In this document: positions 24,701-41,809 of the stretch, one piece after another | How positions within the stretch are numbered: position 1 is the first letter of the stretch | Layout: every line of letters starts with the position of its first letter | Assembly (NCBI RefSeq): GCF_003945595.2 | Contig: NW_024104760.1 | Coordinates: 62,001-126,000, forward strand | Direction: 5' to 3' | Source of the DNA: Pipra filicauda | Taxonomy: Eukaryota; Chordata; Aves; Passeriformes; Pipridae | Length of the DNA stretch: 64,000 nucleotides | Position numbers and translations under genes: made by a program | The notes under the pieces: generated by a model | What the model was told of the DNA's origin: nothing | Databases searched by the model: none | The model's input: the letters and a program-made list of their open reading frames with translations, nothing else

Positions 24701-25963
24701 CCAGCCCCGGCGTGGAGGAGCTGAAGCTCGAAAACCACCACGTGCAAAACTGTGAGGAGAAAGCGAGCGCAGGTGAGCGGGGGCAGCAGGGACCCAGCAG
24801 CCCGTGAGAGGCACGGCTGGTTCCTGGAAATTCCAGGGCTGGCGCGGAGCCAGGAGGTTCCAATGAGCCGTGGTCAATGCTCCAGGGAATTCTTGGAAAA
24901 CCAGAGTGGGCTCGACGCCACGGGGGTAACGAGGCTCTCGTGGCTGTGTGGCCCTGCTGTGGGCCCCAGCAACGTGACTTTTTCGGTTATTAAGTGTGAT
25001 TTGCTGTAATTCCCGTTAATTCAGCGTTTGGGAGGCTGCTGCTGGATCGGGAGCCCTGTGAAGAGCAGAGGAGGCAGCTGTTGCTGCCTCTCCCTGTCCT
25101 GGGCCGTGCTGCAGCTGCTTGGGGCTTCAGGTTACAATTCACAGTAGGATTTACTCAGGGTTTTTAATATCAACACGAGTTGTAAATTCCTCCTGCCTGT
25201 TTCTGACCCCACTTTGTGACAGGGACACTTCACCGGGGCCCTGAAGCAGCAACACGAGCCAGTGTTGCTCTTGAAGAACTGTTCTTAGAGTTATTTGAGG
25301 TTAGTTCTTGAAGCAACATGAAGCTACCAAGTGCAAGTACTTATCTTCTCTCTAAAAATAAAGTCCTGAAGGCTCCTGTTGGCTTCCATGCTCACTCCAA
25401 GCAGAATCTTTCCAGAGTTGCCTCATGCCTTCACACTCCTGTGACCTCAAGTGTCTCGCTGGACCCTCTGGCACCCTGAAATACAGGCTGGGCGCTGGGT
25501 TGTGACTCTCCCAGAGAATCCCTGTGCCCAGGAACAGATCCTGGCTGCTCTGGCTGGCTCCTGCCAGGCTGTGGGAGCAGCTGGAGGGATAATGGTTGTG
25601 AAATGTGCCTGTGTGGGTTCGTGCCAGTGATTGTCGTCAACGTGGGTCCTTACATTCCCTGTTAGAAGGACATCCAGGGGTAGGGATAAATTATTTAAAG
25701 GGCATTTTTTCTGCCTCTGCTCTTTTTGGTCAGAGGAAGATCCCCCAGAGCGGACACCTTTACAAGAGCTTCACGAGATGGTTTTCACACCAGCCTCAAT
25801 GCCTGAATGCAGATTTTTAAGCCCAAACAGCCCCATTTCTGAAGCAGAGCTGCCAGTCGCCCCTTCACCACAATCCCTGGTATTCAGTGTGGAACTCAGA
25901 GGACTCATTTGTGGTTTTGTCCCCTCAGCAGGTGAGGAAGAGCAGTTTGACATGGACATCTAA
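21701..25963 (+). CDS. EIF4EBP1: eIF4E-binding protein 1
   Basis: Three exons: 21701-21848, 24602-24772 and 25932-25963, joining in frame to 116 residues (human 118). The protein blocks cap-dependent translation by occupying eIF4E until mTORC1 phosphorylates it. Visible elements are TPPGDYSTTPGGT-type priming sites (the first N-terminal TTPGG pair), the eIF4E-binding YDRKFLM in exon 2, then NSPVAKTPP carrying the later mTOR sites. The C-terminal TOS motif is FDMDI, where mammals have FEMDI. The N-terminal RAIP motif reads RDIP. Exon 1 ends with one base of a glycine codon (G|GTGAGC donor), and both introns are phase 1. Intron 1 is 2.75 kb and carries a CR1 fragment right before exon 2. Confidence 0.96.
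24489..24572 (-). mobile_element. CR1 LINE 3' fragment
   Basis: The string agaatcccagaatggttt followed by aggaccttaaagaccatcca and gggcagggacacct is the reverse complement of the CR1 3' end. It stops about 30 bp before EIF4EBP1 exon 2. Confidence 0.85.
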
Positions 25964-26237
25964 TGCACCTGCCCGGGGAGTGCTGATCCAGTGAAGCACC
26001 AGGACTTGTCTTGAGGATTCCCACCAGCCAGGCTTACAGCAGCCCATGCCTTGAGTGCCTTCCTGCTCCTGGGAAAGGCAGTTGATTCCCTTGGGAGAGC
26101 AGAGCGTGTCCTGTTCCAGGGGCCGGGTCTCGGAGTGCCAGAGGAGACACTCTCACCCCTTGGTTTTGGTTCCAGTTTTATGCTTTTGTTAATCATTTTA
26201 ATACTGTAACAGTTACAGAAATGCTATATAAGGGAGA

Positions 26238-26284
26238 AATAAAAATCATGTGGAGTCTCCTGGTGTGGAGATGAATGCAATAAA
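26238..26284 (+). terminator. EIF4EBP1 polyadenylation signals
   Basis: Two AATAAA hexamers, at 26238-26243 and 26279-26284, lie 275-320 nt past the stop codon. They give a short 3' untranslated region. Confidence 0.65.
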
Positions 26285-26299
26285 TGTGGCTTCTGTCCC

Positions 26300-29200
26300 T
26301 TATTCCAGCAAGAAACCACCGGCCTGAGGTGTTCCACAGCGGGTCTCTTTGGGGGGTGAGTGCTTACCTGGGTTTGTCATCCCTGCTGAAACTCCAGTGC
26401 TGCTTCACCCTTGTTTCTCCTTTTTATCCTGTGGTAGGCAGGGGTCAGGGCTTTGGGAAAGAGGGTTTGGCTGGGGGGGGGTGTTAGAAACAAATCTGGG
26501 TTTGAGAGGGGAATTTTCATGTGAGAAAAGTTAATTTTTCCGTGGGGAATGCCCAATTTGCATCCCCATCGACCAAATATCTGCATTTTTAGCCTCAGGT
26601 TTAATAAATGTGGTCTGCAAGAGGTTCTAACACATTGCTGTGTGAATGCTGAGGGGGAGTGGAGGCACCTCAAAGGAGGACAATCCATATCAGGACACAG
26701 CCTGGACCTCAGACTTCCTGAACCACAATGAGTGTCTGTGCAGATCAGATTCTGTAGATAGCTTTTAAATATCTGCTAATGAGGCTCAGTGGTGACATTA
26801 TGATATGCAAACCCTTAATAATGAGTAACAGAACAAAGCAATTGCTGCAGATAAACCCGCATTTCTCCAAGATAAGATTTAAGGGTTTCTCTGAAACCTT
26901 AATGGGAACAAATCCAAATTTATTGCCCTCTGGTGTGACTTTATCAGTCTTGCAACTCTGCACAGGTTTGGTTCTGATGAGGGTTTGGAGAGGAGCTGCT
27001 GCAAGAGCCTTGTGGGGTCAGGATTTGGTGTCGGTACAAAGGCCTGGATTTTGGGGTAAGTGTCAGGTATTGCAGGTAATGCTCTTAAATCCCATTCCCT
27101 CCCACCTGCAGGAGAGGTAACACGTGCTGGAAGTGTTAAGTACTTTGTCCCTGCCCTGGAAGCTTTGCATTGGTATCTGAAGCTTATGCAGATCTGGGGG
27201 AGCATCAAAGCCCCAGGTGCCTGGGACAGCAATGCATAGCTGATAATTCGGAGGGAGGGAGGGCTCCCTGTGAAACACCTGGCCAGGTGTGACCAGGGCT
27301 CTGTCCGGGAGGGTCGGGGCTCCCGCTGGGTTCCCGGCCAGGGCCCTGGGGCCACAGGCACTTGGGGGCAGTCGTGGGGGGCAGAGAGAGTCCTGACCAA
27401 AGCTGTGGATGGGATGAGGTGACGCTTGTGGGCATCTGCTCCCTGCAATTTGTCCTGAGCCCGTTCCTTGAACTTTTCCACCCGTGGCGTGGGACCAAGT
27501 GGTCTCAGCACCCCATTGCTCCGGTCCTTCACCCCCTCCCTCACACCCCCAGCCACTGCATCCCTCAGCTGGGCAGTTTTGGATCCATCTCCTGCCTGCC
27601 TTCATGTTTGCAGCTCTCCCAGCTTTCCCGAGCCCCGCATGGAGCAGCTCAGCATTCCAGGGCAGTTCCCTGCTCCACCAGGCTCTGTTCCTTGCCCAAC
27701 ACTTGCACTCCCAGGCCGAGGAGCTGCTTTTCCTGCAGGCTGAGCCCTGGTGAGCACGGTGGGAGGCAGGGAGGGAGGGAAGGCAGCTGTGGGTGGCTGT
27801 GGCACAGCTGGGATGCTCTGGGGAGGTCCAGGGACAAGTGTTGGCTTTGTCATTGCATTTCCCATCCCAGCCCCTTTTTGTCGCAGGAGGGTAGAGCAGC
27901 ACACCCGGTGTCCCTGCATCCTGCTCCACATCCCTGAGTCCTCCTCCGTGTCCCTGCATCCTAATCCGTGTCCTTGTGCCCTGCTCCGTGTCCCTGAGTC
28001 CTTCTCCATGTCCCTGTGTCCTGCTCTGTGTCCCAGTCACGGGACAAACACCACCTGCCCACCCCAGCTCGAGCCTTAGTGCACCACTTGTACAAATATT
28101 ACCCTGGGCCTGTGATAAGCCCCTTGGCCTGTTTGTTTTTGCTCTTTCCTCGTGTGTCCAAAGCAATCCGTGCCTGCCATCCCCCTGTCCCTCCAGACTG
28201 ATCCCCCCCAGGCTCAGCTGCCCCACACTCCCATGCTCCCCGAGTGGTCACTGCTTGTTCCAAGTCTTGCCCTCCCAGAAAACCTCAGGCACCTTCCCTG
28301 CTGGAAAACCTTCCCTGCACGGGGAGGCTCTGTCCTTTATGTTTAAGGCTGCTGAGACCAAGCCAGCCCTTCCCAGAGCAGAGACCTGCCGGCTCCCCCC
28401 TGGCCCTGGGATGCTGACGGGTCACAGGCAGCACCCCATGGCAGGGCTGGGGCTGTCCCCCCACTTTATTGTCTTGCGTGTCTGGGCTCCCTCTGTCCCC
28501 CCCACGGCCCCCCCGCAGCCGATGTGGATTGGGGCAGGAGCAGGGCCACAGCTCTCCCTGCTCAGATCGGGTCCCTGCTCACAGCCCGAGCCTGGCAGAG
28601 CCCGGCTCGCCAGCAGATCCTCGCCTAAACCCGGCTTTATTGTCACCGCCCGCACTTTGATGTTTTCCTTACAGCCCTGGAATCTCAGCCTTTATTTTTC
28701 CACCCCGCTCTTCCCAGGGAACGGCTGCTGCCTCCCCCTGCCCCGCCACAACTTTTGAAGCCGCTGCTGGATTCCAAACAGGGGTGATGGAGGGGCAGAG
28801 ATGGCAGAGATACAGCGGGGGCTGGGGGGGGCCGGGGCGTCCCGGGCTGGGCGTGAGGGTGTGAATCCTCCCGTTTATGAGCAGGAGTGGCAGAACTGCG
28901 GAGAAAGAGGCAAAATAATGTGATTTCATGTCACCCACAGCGCAGATGTGCAGGTTTCTGCGTGGCTTTGCCTCCTGCCGGGGGTCAGCCCCGCGCCCCC
29001 GGCCCACCCTTGACAGCTCCTGCAAATGACCCTCTAATGACGGGATGGTCGCAGTGTGAAAGCTGTTGGAATATGTAAGCGGCCCCGGGGAGGGTCTGCT
29101 GGGGAGGGGGGACACACCAGACACGCTTTGTTTATCCGCCGGCTGGGATGTGGATTGGGGATAATCAGGCTGGGCTGGGATGTGGAGTCGGGGCTGCCGG

Positions 29201-29963
29201 TCCCAGGAGGGGCGGGAGGGAGGTGGCCCCTGTCCCATCCTGCGCAGCCACCCGGGCCACCCGCCACCAGCCCCGATGCTTGTGGTCCCTCCCGTCCCCT
29301 CGGCTGCGCGGGGGCCACCGTGGGTCCCCCCCGCGAGTGCCGTGTCCCCATCCACGGGGGCCGCCCTGAGCCTGGGGGACCCCAGACCCACCGCCGGGGC
29401 TGCAGCCAAACCCCAGCACTGACCCTCACTGCCCAGGAGGAGCATCCCCCGCCAGGACTGGGGTGCAGAGGGGACACGGTCACCCCAGGGCACTGGAGGC
29501 CCCGGGCATTGCCTGGGGCTGGGGTTCTCCTGCTGTCACCGGGTTGGTGACCCAAAGGCTGCCTGCACCGGCCCAAGGCTTAGAATTCACTGCTGTTAGA
29601 GAGCACAGCCCTTCCCTTATCTCCGAGGGGTAAATAAGGGTGGGAAATCCCTTTAGCCTCCCCTTCCCCTCCTGCAGGTGCCTCCCTGCTTGCTCTTGAG
29701 CAACCTCCCGTCAGGGTGGGAGCAGCTCCATCCTTATCTCACGTGAACTTTGGAGCTTTTGAGCATCTTTTGCACCGTTGGAGGGACCCCTTTGCTCTGG
29801 CAGTGTCAGGAACAGCCAGAGCCCACCTGCTCTGGTGTTACTGGTGAAGGAGCAAATGGACAGAGAGATGGAGGAACTGCACCCTGACAGACCACCAACA
29901 GCAAAAACGGGCTGTGGAAATCAGCCGAACCACCAGACGTTTTTAATATATATATATATATAA
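26300..29963. other. Intergenic DNA between EIF4EBP1 and NODAL
   Basis: A 3.7 kb tail-to-tail interval. An AT-rich, low-repeat stretch at about 26540-26960 stands out from GC-rich surroundings. A Ser/Pro-like minisatellite lies at 27905-28035. Two identical 14-mers containing TGTGGATT occur at 28521 and 29147. No coding exon was found. Confidence 0.5.
27905..28035. repeat. Degenerate minisatellite (tccgtgtccctg units)
   Basis: About six units of roughly 20 bp, each with (c/t)ctgctccgtgtcccTG-like sequence, diverged by substitutions. Confidence 0.75.
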
Positions 29964-29969
29964 TTTATT
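29964..29969 (-). terminator. NODAL polyadenylation signal (AATAAA)
   Basis: On the minus strand AATAAA follows the NODAL stop by about 480 nt. It is immediately followed by a (TA)n run (29947-29962). Confidence 0.6.
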
Positions 29970-30451
29970 GATGAGTTTTACCACTGTGACCCTTTCTCTA
30001 CCACCCCATCCAGCGAGGGGGGAAAAGGCTTGAGCAGATCCATGGCCTCACGGAGGGAGCAGAGTGTGCCGTGGCAGGGAGTGATGCTGCCATGCTCCAG
30101 TCCTGCACCTCAGCTCCTGCCTCTGCCCTTGGCTGCCCCAGGCACATCTTCCAGCAGCACCACAGCTCCTGGAAAAACACAGTGTGGGGCACCAAGGTGC
30201 CACAGGGAGGTGGCTGGTGGCCTTTCCTGCGTGGAGCCTGGATCCAGCCATGCACCGTGGCCATGAAGCACTGCTAACACCCTGGCACCCCACTCCCCAC
30301 TCCTCCCCTGGCCCAGCCAGGGCTTTGCCGACCCACAGTCACATGGGCTCGAGATGCCCCGGTCTGTGTGATGGCCATAGGTCGGGTGGTCGGTCCTTGG
30401 GGGCACTTTTGGGCAGAGATGTGCCCCTTCCCAGCGGGGGACGAGGTGGCC

Positions 30452-32241
30452 TCAGTTGCAGCCACACTCCTCGATGATCATGTCCTCGTGGTGGCGGACG
30501 ACGATCTCGCCCTTCTCGTAGTAGAGCATGGAGAGGGGACTCATCCTGACCGGGGAGCAGGCGGGACACGGCACCTGGTTGGGCTTGTAGAGCTGCAGCA
30601 AACTCTGTGGGAGACACGGGAAGGGCAGAAAATCCCCCCTGCCGCGGGTGGAGGGCTGGGAGTGTGGGGGGCGCGGGGGCAGCTCCTCTTACCTGTATGT
30701 ACGCGTGGTTGGTGGGCTTGAAGGTCTCGTCCACGGGCGAGGGGCACAGCCCTTCGCATCGGTAGGCGTTGTACTTTTTGGGGTAGACAATCCAGCTGCC
30801 CCAGCCCGTCTGCTCGAAATCCACCATCATGTCCACCCGCCTGCACAGGGCCCTGCCCTCCTCCCGCGGCGTGGCCGGAGCAGCGTCGCTCGCTTTGATC
30901 CTTTGCTTCTCCATCCTGTTCCTGCGGTGCCGGCGCGTCCCCTCGCCCTGGGAGCCGCTGTCACGCATGATGTACTTGGAGGTCTCCGCTGTCCTGATGA
31001 GGCTGTGGTCTCCTGGAGACTTGTCCGTGGAGAAGATGAGCAGCAGGACTCTGTCTGCCACGTCCTGGGGCAGGGCTGGCTCCCCGTGGCCAGCGTCGCT
31101 CAGGATGGGCGAGTGCACCGCACTGGTGGCCGGGACATCTGAGCTGTTCATCTCCCAGCGCTCCTTTCCCGTGGGATTGTGGTGCCCGGGGACCACGGCT
31201 TGGTGCAGCCAGGACCGGAGCAGGTTGGTGACCTCGAAGACTTCCCAGGAGGCCTGGGTGGCAGAGGGGCTGCCGGCCACGGTGCCCAGGAAGAGCTGGT
31301 GGGCGCAGGTCCCGTGTCCCCGGCACCTGCGCCGCTGGCTGTGGTAGATGTCCAGGGAGACGTGGGAGTGGGAGAGCCCGGGCAGGCGGATGCGGAGCTG
31401 GGCCAGACTCACCTCCTGGCTGCTGGACAGGGAGGACATGTCGAAGGAGAGCGCCCAGCGGGAGCCGTTCTGCAGGGAGCCTGAAAGCCAAGGGCAAGGT
31501 GAGGGGACGTGGGGCCGGGGGTGCCAGCTCCGGGAGGGATGGTGCCCTCGCGTCCCTGCCGCGGGAGCCCGAGGGTCAGGGGAAAGCCGCTGGATCCACC
31601 CCGAGAGCCAGCGAGAGCCCCGGGCAGGGCCGGTCCCAGGGACAGGGATTCTCGGGACAGTGGGGGTCCCCGGACAGGGATGCTTGGGGCCGGTGCAGGT
31701 CCCGGGGACTGTAACTGTGCCAGAACAGGGATGCCTGGGGACAGTGCCAGTCCCGGGAAGAGGAATGGTGCTGATCCCGGGGACAGGGTTGCCCCGGGAC
31801 CGCACGGGACCCGAGGACAGTGCCGGTCCCAGGATAGGGATGCTGAGGGATGGTGAGGGTCCCGGGGACAGTGCCGGTCCCAGGACAGGGATGTCCGGGG
31901 CCGAGGCCCCACTCACCGTGCGGGGAGAGGCTGAGGGCGGCGGCGGCGGCGGCGCGGAGCGGGGCGGGAGGGGCGCGGAGCAGCTGCAGCATCAGCGGGG
32001 GGCAGCGCGGCGGGGCGCGGGCCGGGGACAGGGTGGGCGCCCGGGTGGGTGCTCGGGGGGATGCTCCGGTCGGTGCCCAGGTGGGTGCCCGGGGGGATGC
32101 TCCAGTCGGTGCCCAGGTGGATGCCCGGGGGGATGCTCCAGTCGGTGCCCAGGTGGATGCCCGGGGGGATGCGCAGCCCAGGCGGAGCAGGGCGAGGGCG
32201 CAGAGCGCCAGCGCGGGCGCGGAGCGGAGCGGGACCCGCAT
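30452..32241 (-). CDS. NODAL: Nodal growth factor (TGF-beta family), EIF4EBP1-linked form
   Basis: Three exons, 32241-31917, 31480-30693 and 30604-30452, give 421 residues. Nodal is a secreted morphogen acting through Activin receptors and Smad2/3 in mesendoderm and left-right patterning. Residues 1-24 form a signal peptide (LALCALALLRLGCA). Residues 25-66 are a 12-residue tandem repeat, followed by a prodomain and a furin site RHRR at about 292-295. The mature knot starts at C321 and reads through WIVYPKKYNAYRCEG and FKPTNHAYIQ to MIIEECGCN at the C terminus. The usual adjacent cysteine pair is instead CPAC (C384, C387). The exon layout matches vertebrate Nodal. Linkage to EIF4EBP1 marks it as the ohnolog distinct from human NODAL, which is linked to EIF4EBP2. 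Confidence 0.92.
31640..31900. repeat. Minisatellite in NODAL intron 1
   Basis: Irregular 35-45 bp units of the form ggtcccggggacagtg / caggacagggatgc repeat through most of the 436-bp intron. The intron is therefore nearly all repeat. Confidence 0.8.
32042..32180 (-). repeat. Coding 36-bp tandem repeat in NODAL exon 1
   Basis: The marker ggatg recurs at 32059, 32095, 32131 and 32167, exactly 36 bp apart. Each unit encodes ASPRASTWAPTG or a close variant. The period is a multiple of three, so the frame is preserved. Confidence 0.95.
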
Positions 32242-32928
32242 GTCTGCCCGGGCCACCCGCAGCCGCCCTATTTGTACAGCGGCCCCGAGCGCCGCCCCGG
32301 GCACCCCCCTCTCCGGCAGCCCCCTCCCCTCTTCTCCCCATCCCTCTTCCCAGCCCTCCGTCCCTATCTCCATCCTCCCTCCCCTCCACCCCCATCTCCG
32401 CGCAGACATCCCTCCCCGCTTCCAACTCCGCCGTCTCTCGTTCCTCTCTTTCTCCCTCTCTCCTTTCCACCCTTCCCTAACTGCCTCCAGTCTTATCCAC
32501 CCGACTCATCCCTCCAGCCCTCCAGTTCTTCTCGTCCTGCCCGTTTCCCTCTCCATCCTCCCCTCCATCCCTCCTGGGCTCGTCCCCACCACCAGCCCCC
32601 CCCATCCCTCTCCTGCCGCGGCTGGTGGGTGTGGGGACGGCACCACCCGGGACCCCTGTGGACGAGTGACCCAGGCACATTCCCCGCCACCCATCAATCC
32701 TGTCCTGCTCTTTGGAGAAGGGACAGGGACCTGGGGTACCCGAGGACCCCAACCTCTCCAGGGTGGGGGTCTCAGCGGGGGTCTCCCCTAGTCCCCACCC
32801 GTCTCCCAGCGAGGCGACGCTCCTCCTTCCCTGGGAGAAACGTGCGGGGCACCGGGGAAACCTGGGACCCTCTGGCGGTTTCTTACCCCGCTGTCAGCCC
32901 CACACCTCCCTCTCAGGCTGTGGCCGGG

Positions 32929-32983
32929 TGACGTCACGACGCTGCAAAAAGTGACGTCACGACAGAAGGGAAACGTGACGTCA
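32929..32983. promoter_or_regulatory. Three full CRE palindromes at the ASH2L promoter
   Basis: TGACGTCA occurs at 32929-32936, 32952-32959 and 32976-32983, each in the extended form GTGACGTCACG. Spacing is 23 and 24 bp. They are 140-195 bp upstream of the ASH2L start codon and 690-740 bp upstream of the NODAL start codon on the other strand. This is the consensus for CREB/ATF dimers. Confidence 0.75.
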
Positions 32984-33086
32984 CGGCTCCATCTCCCCGC
33001 CGCGCAGTTCCCGGCGGCCGCCGCCAGGTGGCGCCGCTGCGCAGCGGTGGGGCCCACCCGGAGCCATCGCCCTTTGAAGCGCCGGG

Positions 33087-33096
33087 TCTCGCGAGA
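33087..33096. promoter_or_regulatory. TCTCGCGAGA palindrome at ASH2L
   Basis: A perfect copy lies 27 bp upstream of the ASH2L start codon, probably in the 5' leader or core promoter. This is the BANP-bound motif. Confidence 0.6.
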
Positions 33097-33122
33097 GCCG
33101 CGAGCGCGGGCGGCGGGCGAAC

Positions 33123-40690
<7,568 letters not shown>

Positions 40691-41149
40691 CCCCCCCCCC
40701 ACCGAGGATTTATCGCAGAGGAACGTCCGTCCCTCAGTGAGCAGCCACGACCCACCGGGCTGAGGTGTTGTGGATGTGTTACCTGCTGCAGGTTCACACC
40801 CCTCCCCCTGCCAGAGTGCGAGTGGGGCAGGTCTGGGGTGTTTTGTGCTATTTTGGGGCATCTCTTGGAGCCTCCAGTACCGTTACAGTGTCACTCCCGG
40901 GAGAAGGGGGTGCTGAGGTACCTCCTCCTGGGCTGTGACTGTGGGGTGTTCCTGAGAACAGGGTGTAGCTGGACCTGCCAGGTGTAGGTACAGTGACACC
41001 TGTGCTCAGGTGTGTTTGGCTGATTGGGACCAACAGCTCCCAGCCAGGAGGGCTCTGTTGGAACGAGACAGCTGCATGTAAGACTGAAATTTGGGCTTCC
41101 GTCCAAACTGTATTTTTTCTTTTCCCCACAAACTGGAAACCAGTTTAAA

Positions 41150-41155
41150 AATAAA
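41150..41155 (+). terminator. ASH2L polyadenylation signal (AATAAA)
   Basis: It lies 460 nt beyond the ASH2L stop, is followed by a T-rich stretch, and is convergent with the STAR 3' end. Confidence 0.65.
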
Positions 41156-41689
41156 GGCTTTAACTCTCTTTTTATTCTGTTTTTGTCTTGTAAATTGTTA
41201 CAAGTGAGATTTAAACTCAAAGTAGCTACATTTGGAGATCTCTCAAGCTGAAGATCTGCTCACAGGAACTACACTGGGCCTGCTGCCAATGATCATCATT
41301 ATAGAGCTTTTGGATGAATAAATAATTTGACACTGTGTCTGTGTCTGTACAGGAAAAATAAATTAGAGCTGCTTTGGGGGGGGAGAGGGAATAAAATTGT
41401 TAGTTAAGTGCTGTGTTTGAGTTTTAGGGGAGTAAAAGGTGAGGTTCAGTCAGGCCCGTGTTTGCCTCACTGAGGATGTATCTTCCCAGTCAGATGTCTG
41501 GGGCCTCCCAAATAACTAGTGAGCCCAGGCCTGGGACACCACTAATTAAAGCTTTATTTATTCAGTGACAGTAATTAGGGAGGGTAGAGGTTCCTGGCTG
41601 GGCCAGCACATGCTCAGTGAGGCAAACGTAGGACTTAAAATTTTTGGTCCTGCACTTCCACAATGAGTTCCAATAAATAAATCTTTATA

Positions 41690-41695
41690 TTTATT
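41690..41695 (-). terminator. STAR polyadenylation signal (AATAAA)
   Basis: On the minus strand it lies about 115 nt past the STAR stop. A second candidate lies near 41553. The ASH2L and STAR ends are separated by roughly 500 bp. Confidence 0.55.
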
Positions 41696-41809
41696 GATTG
41701 AAGCCACATATTAATTAGTGGTGTCTGCTGCTAAAGGCCTTGGCTGATCAAAGTGACTCCCCGTTTGCCCCTGAACAAAGCCCTGCCCCGGGTGGTGGGC
41801 GGGTCGTGG

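Noticed and set aside
31348..32931. 527-codon plus-strand frame
   Set aside because: Antisense to NODAL exons 1-2 and the intron 1 minisatellite. The minus-strand NODAL reading is fully supported by splice sites and motifs.
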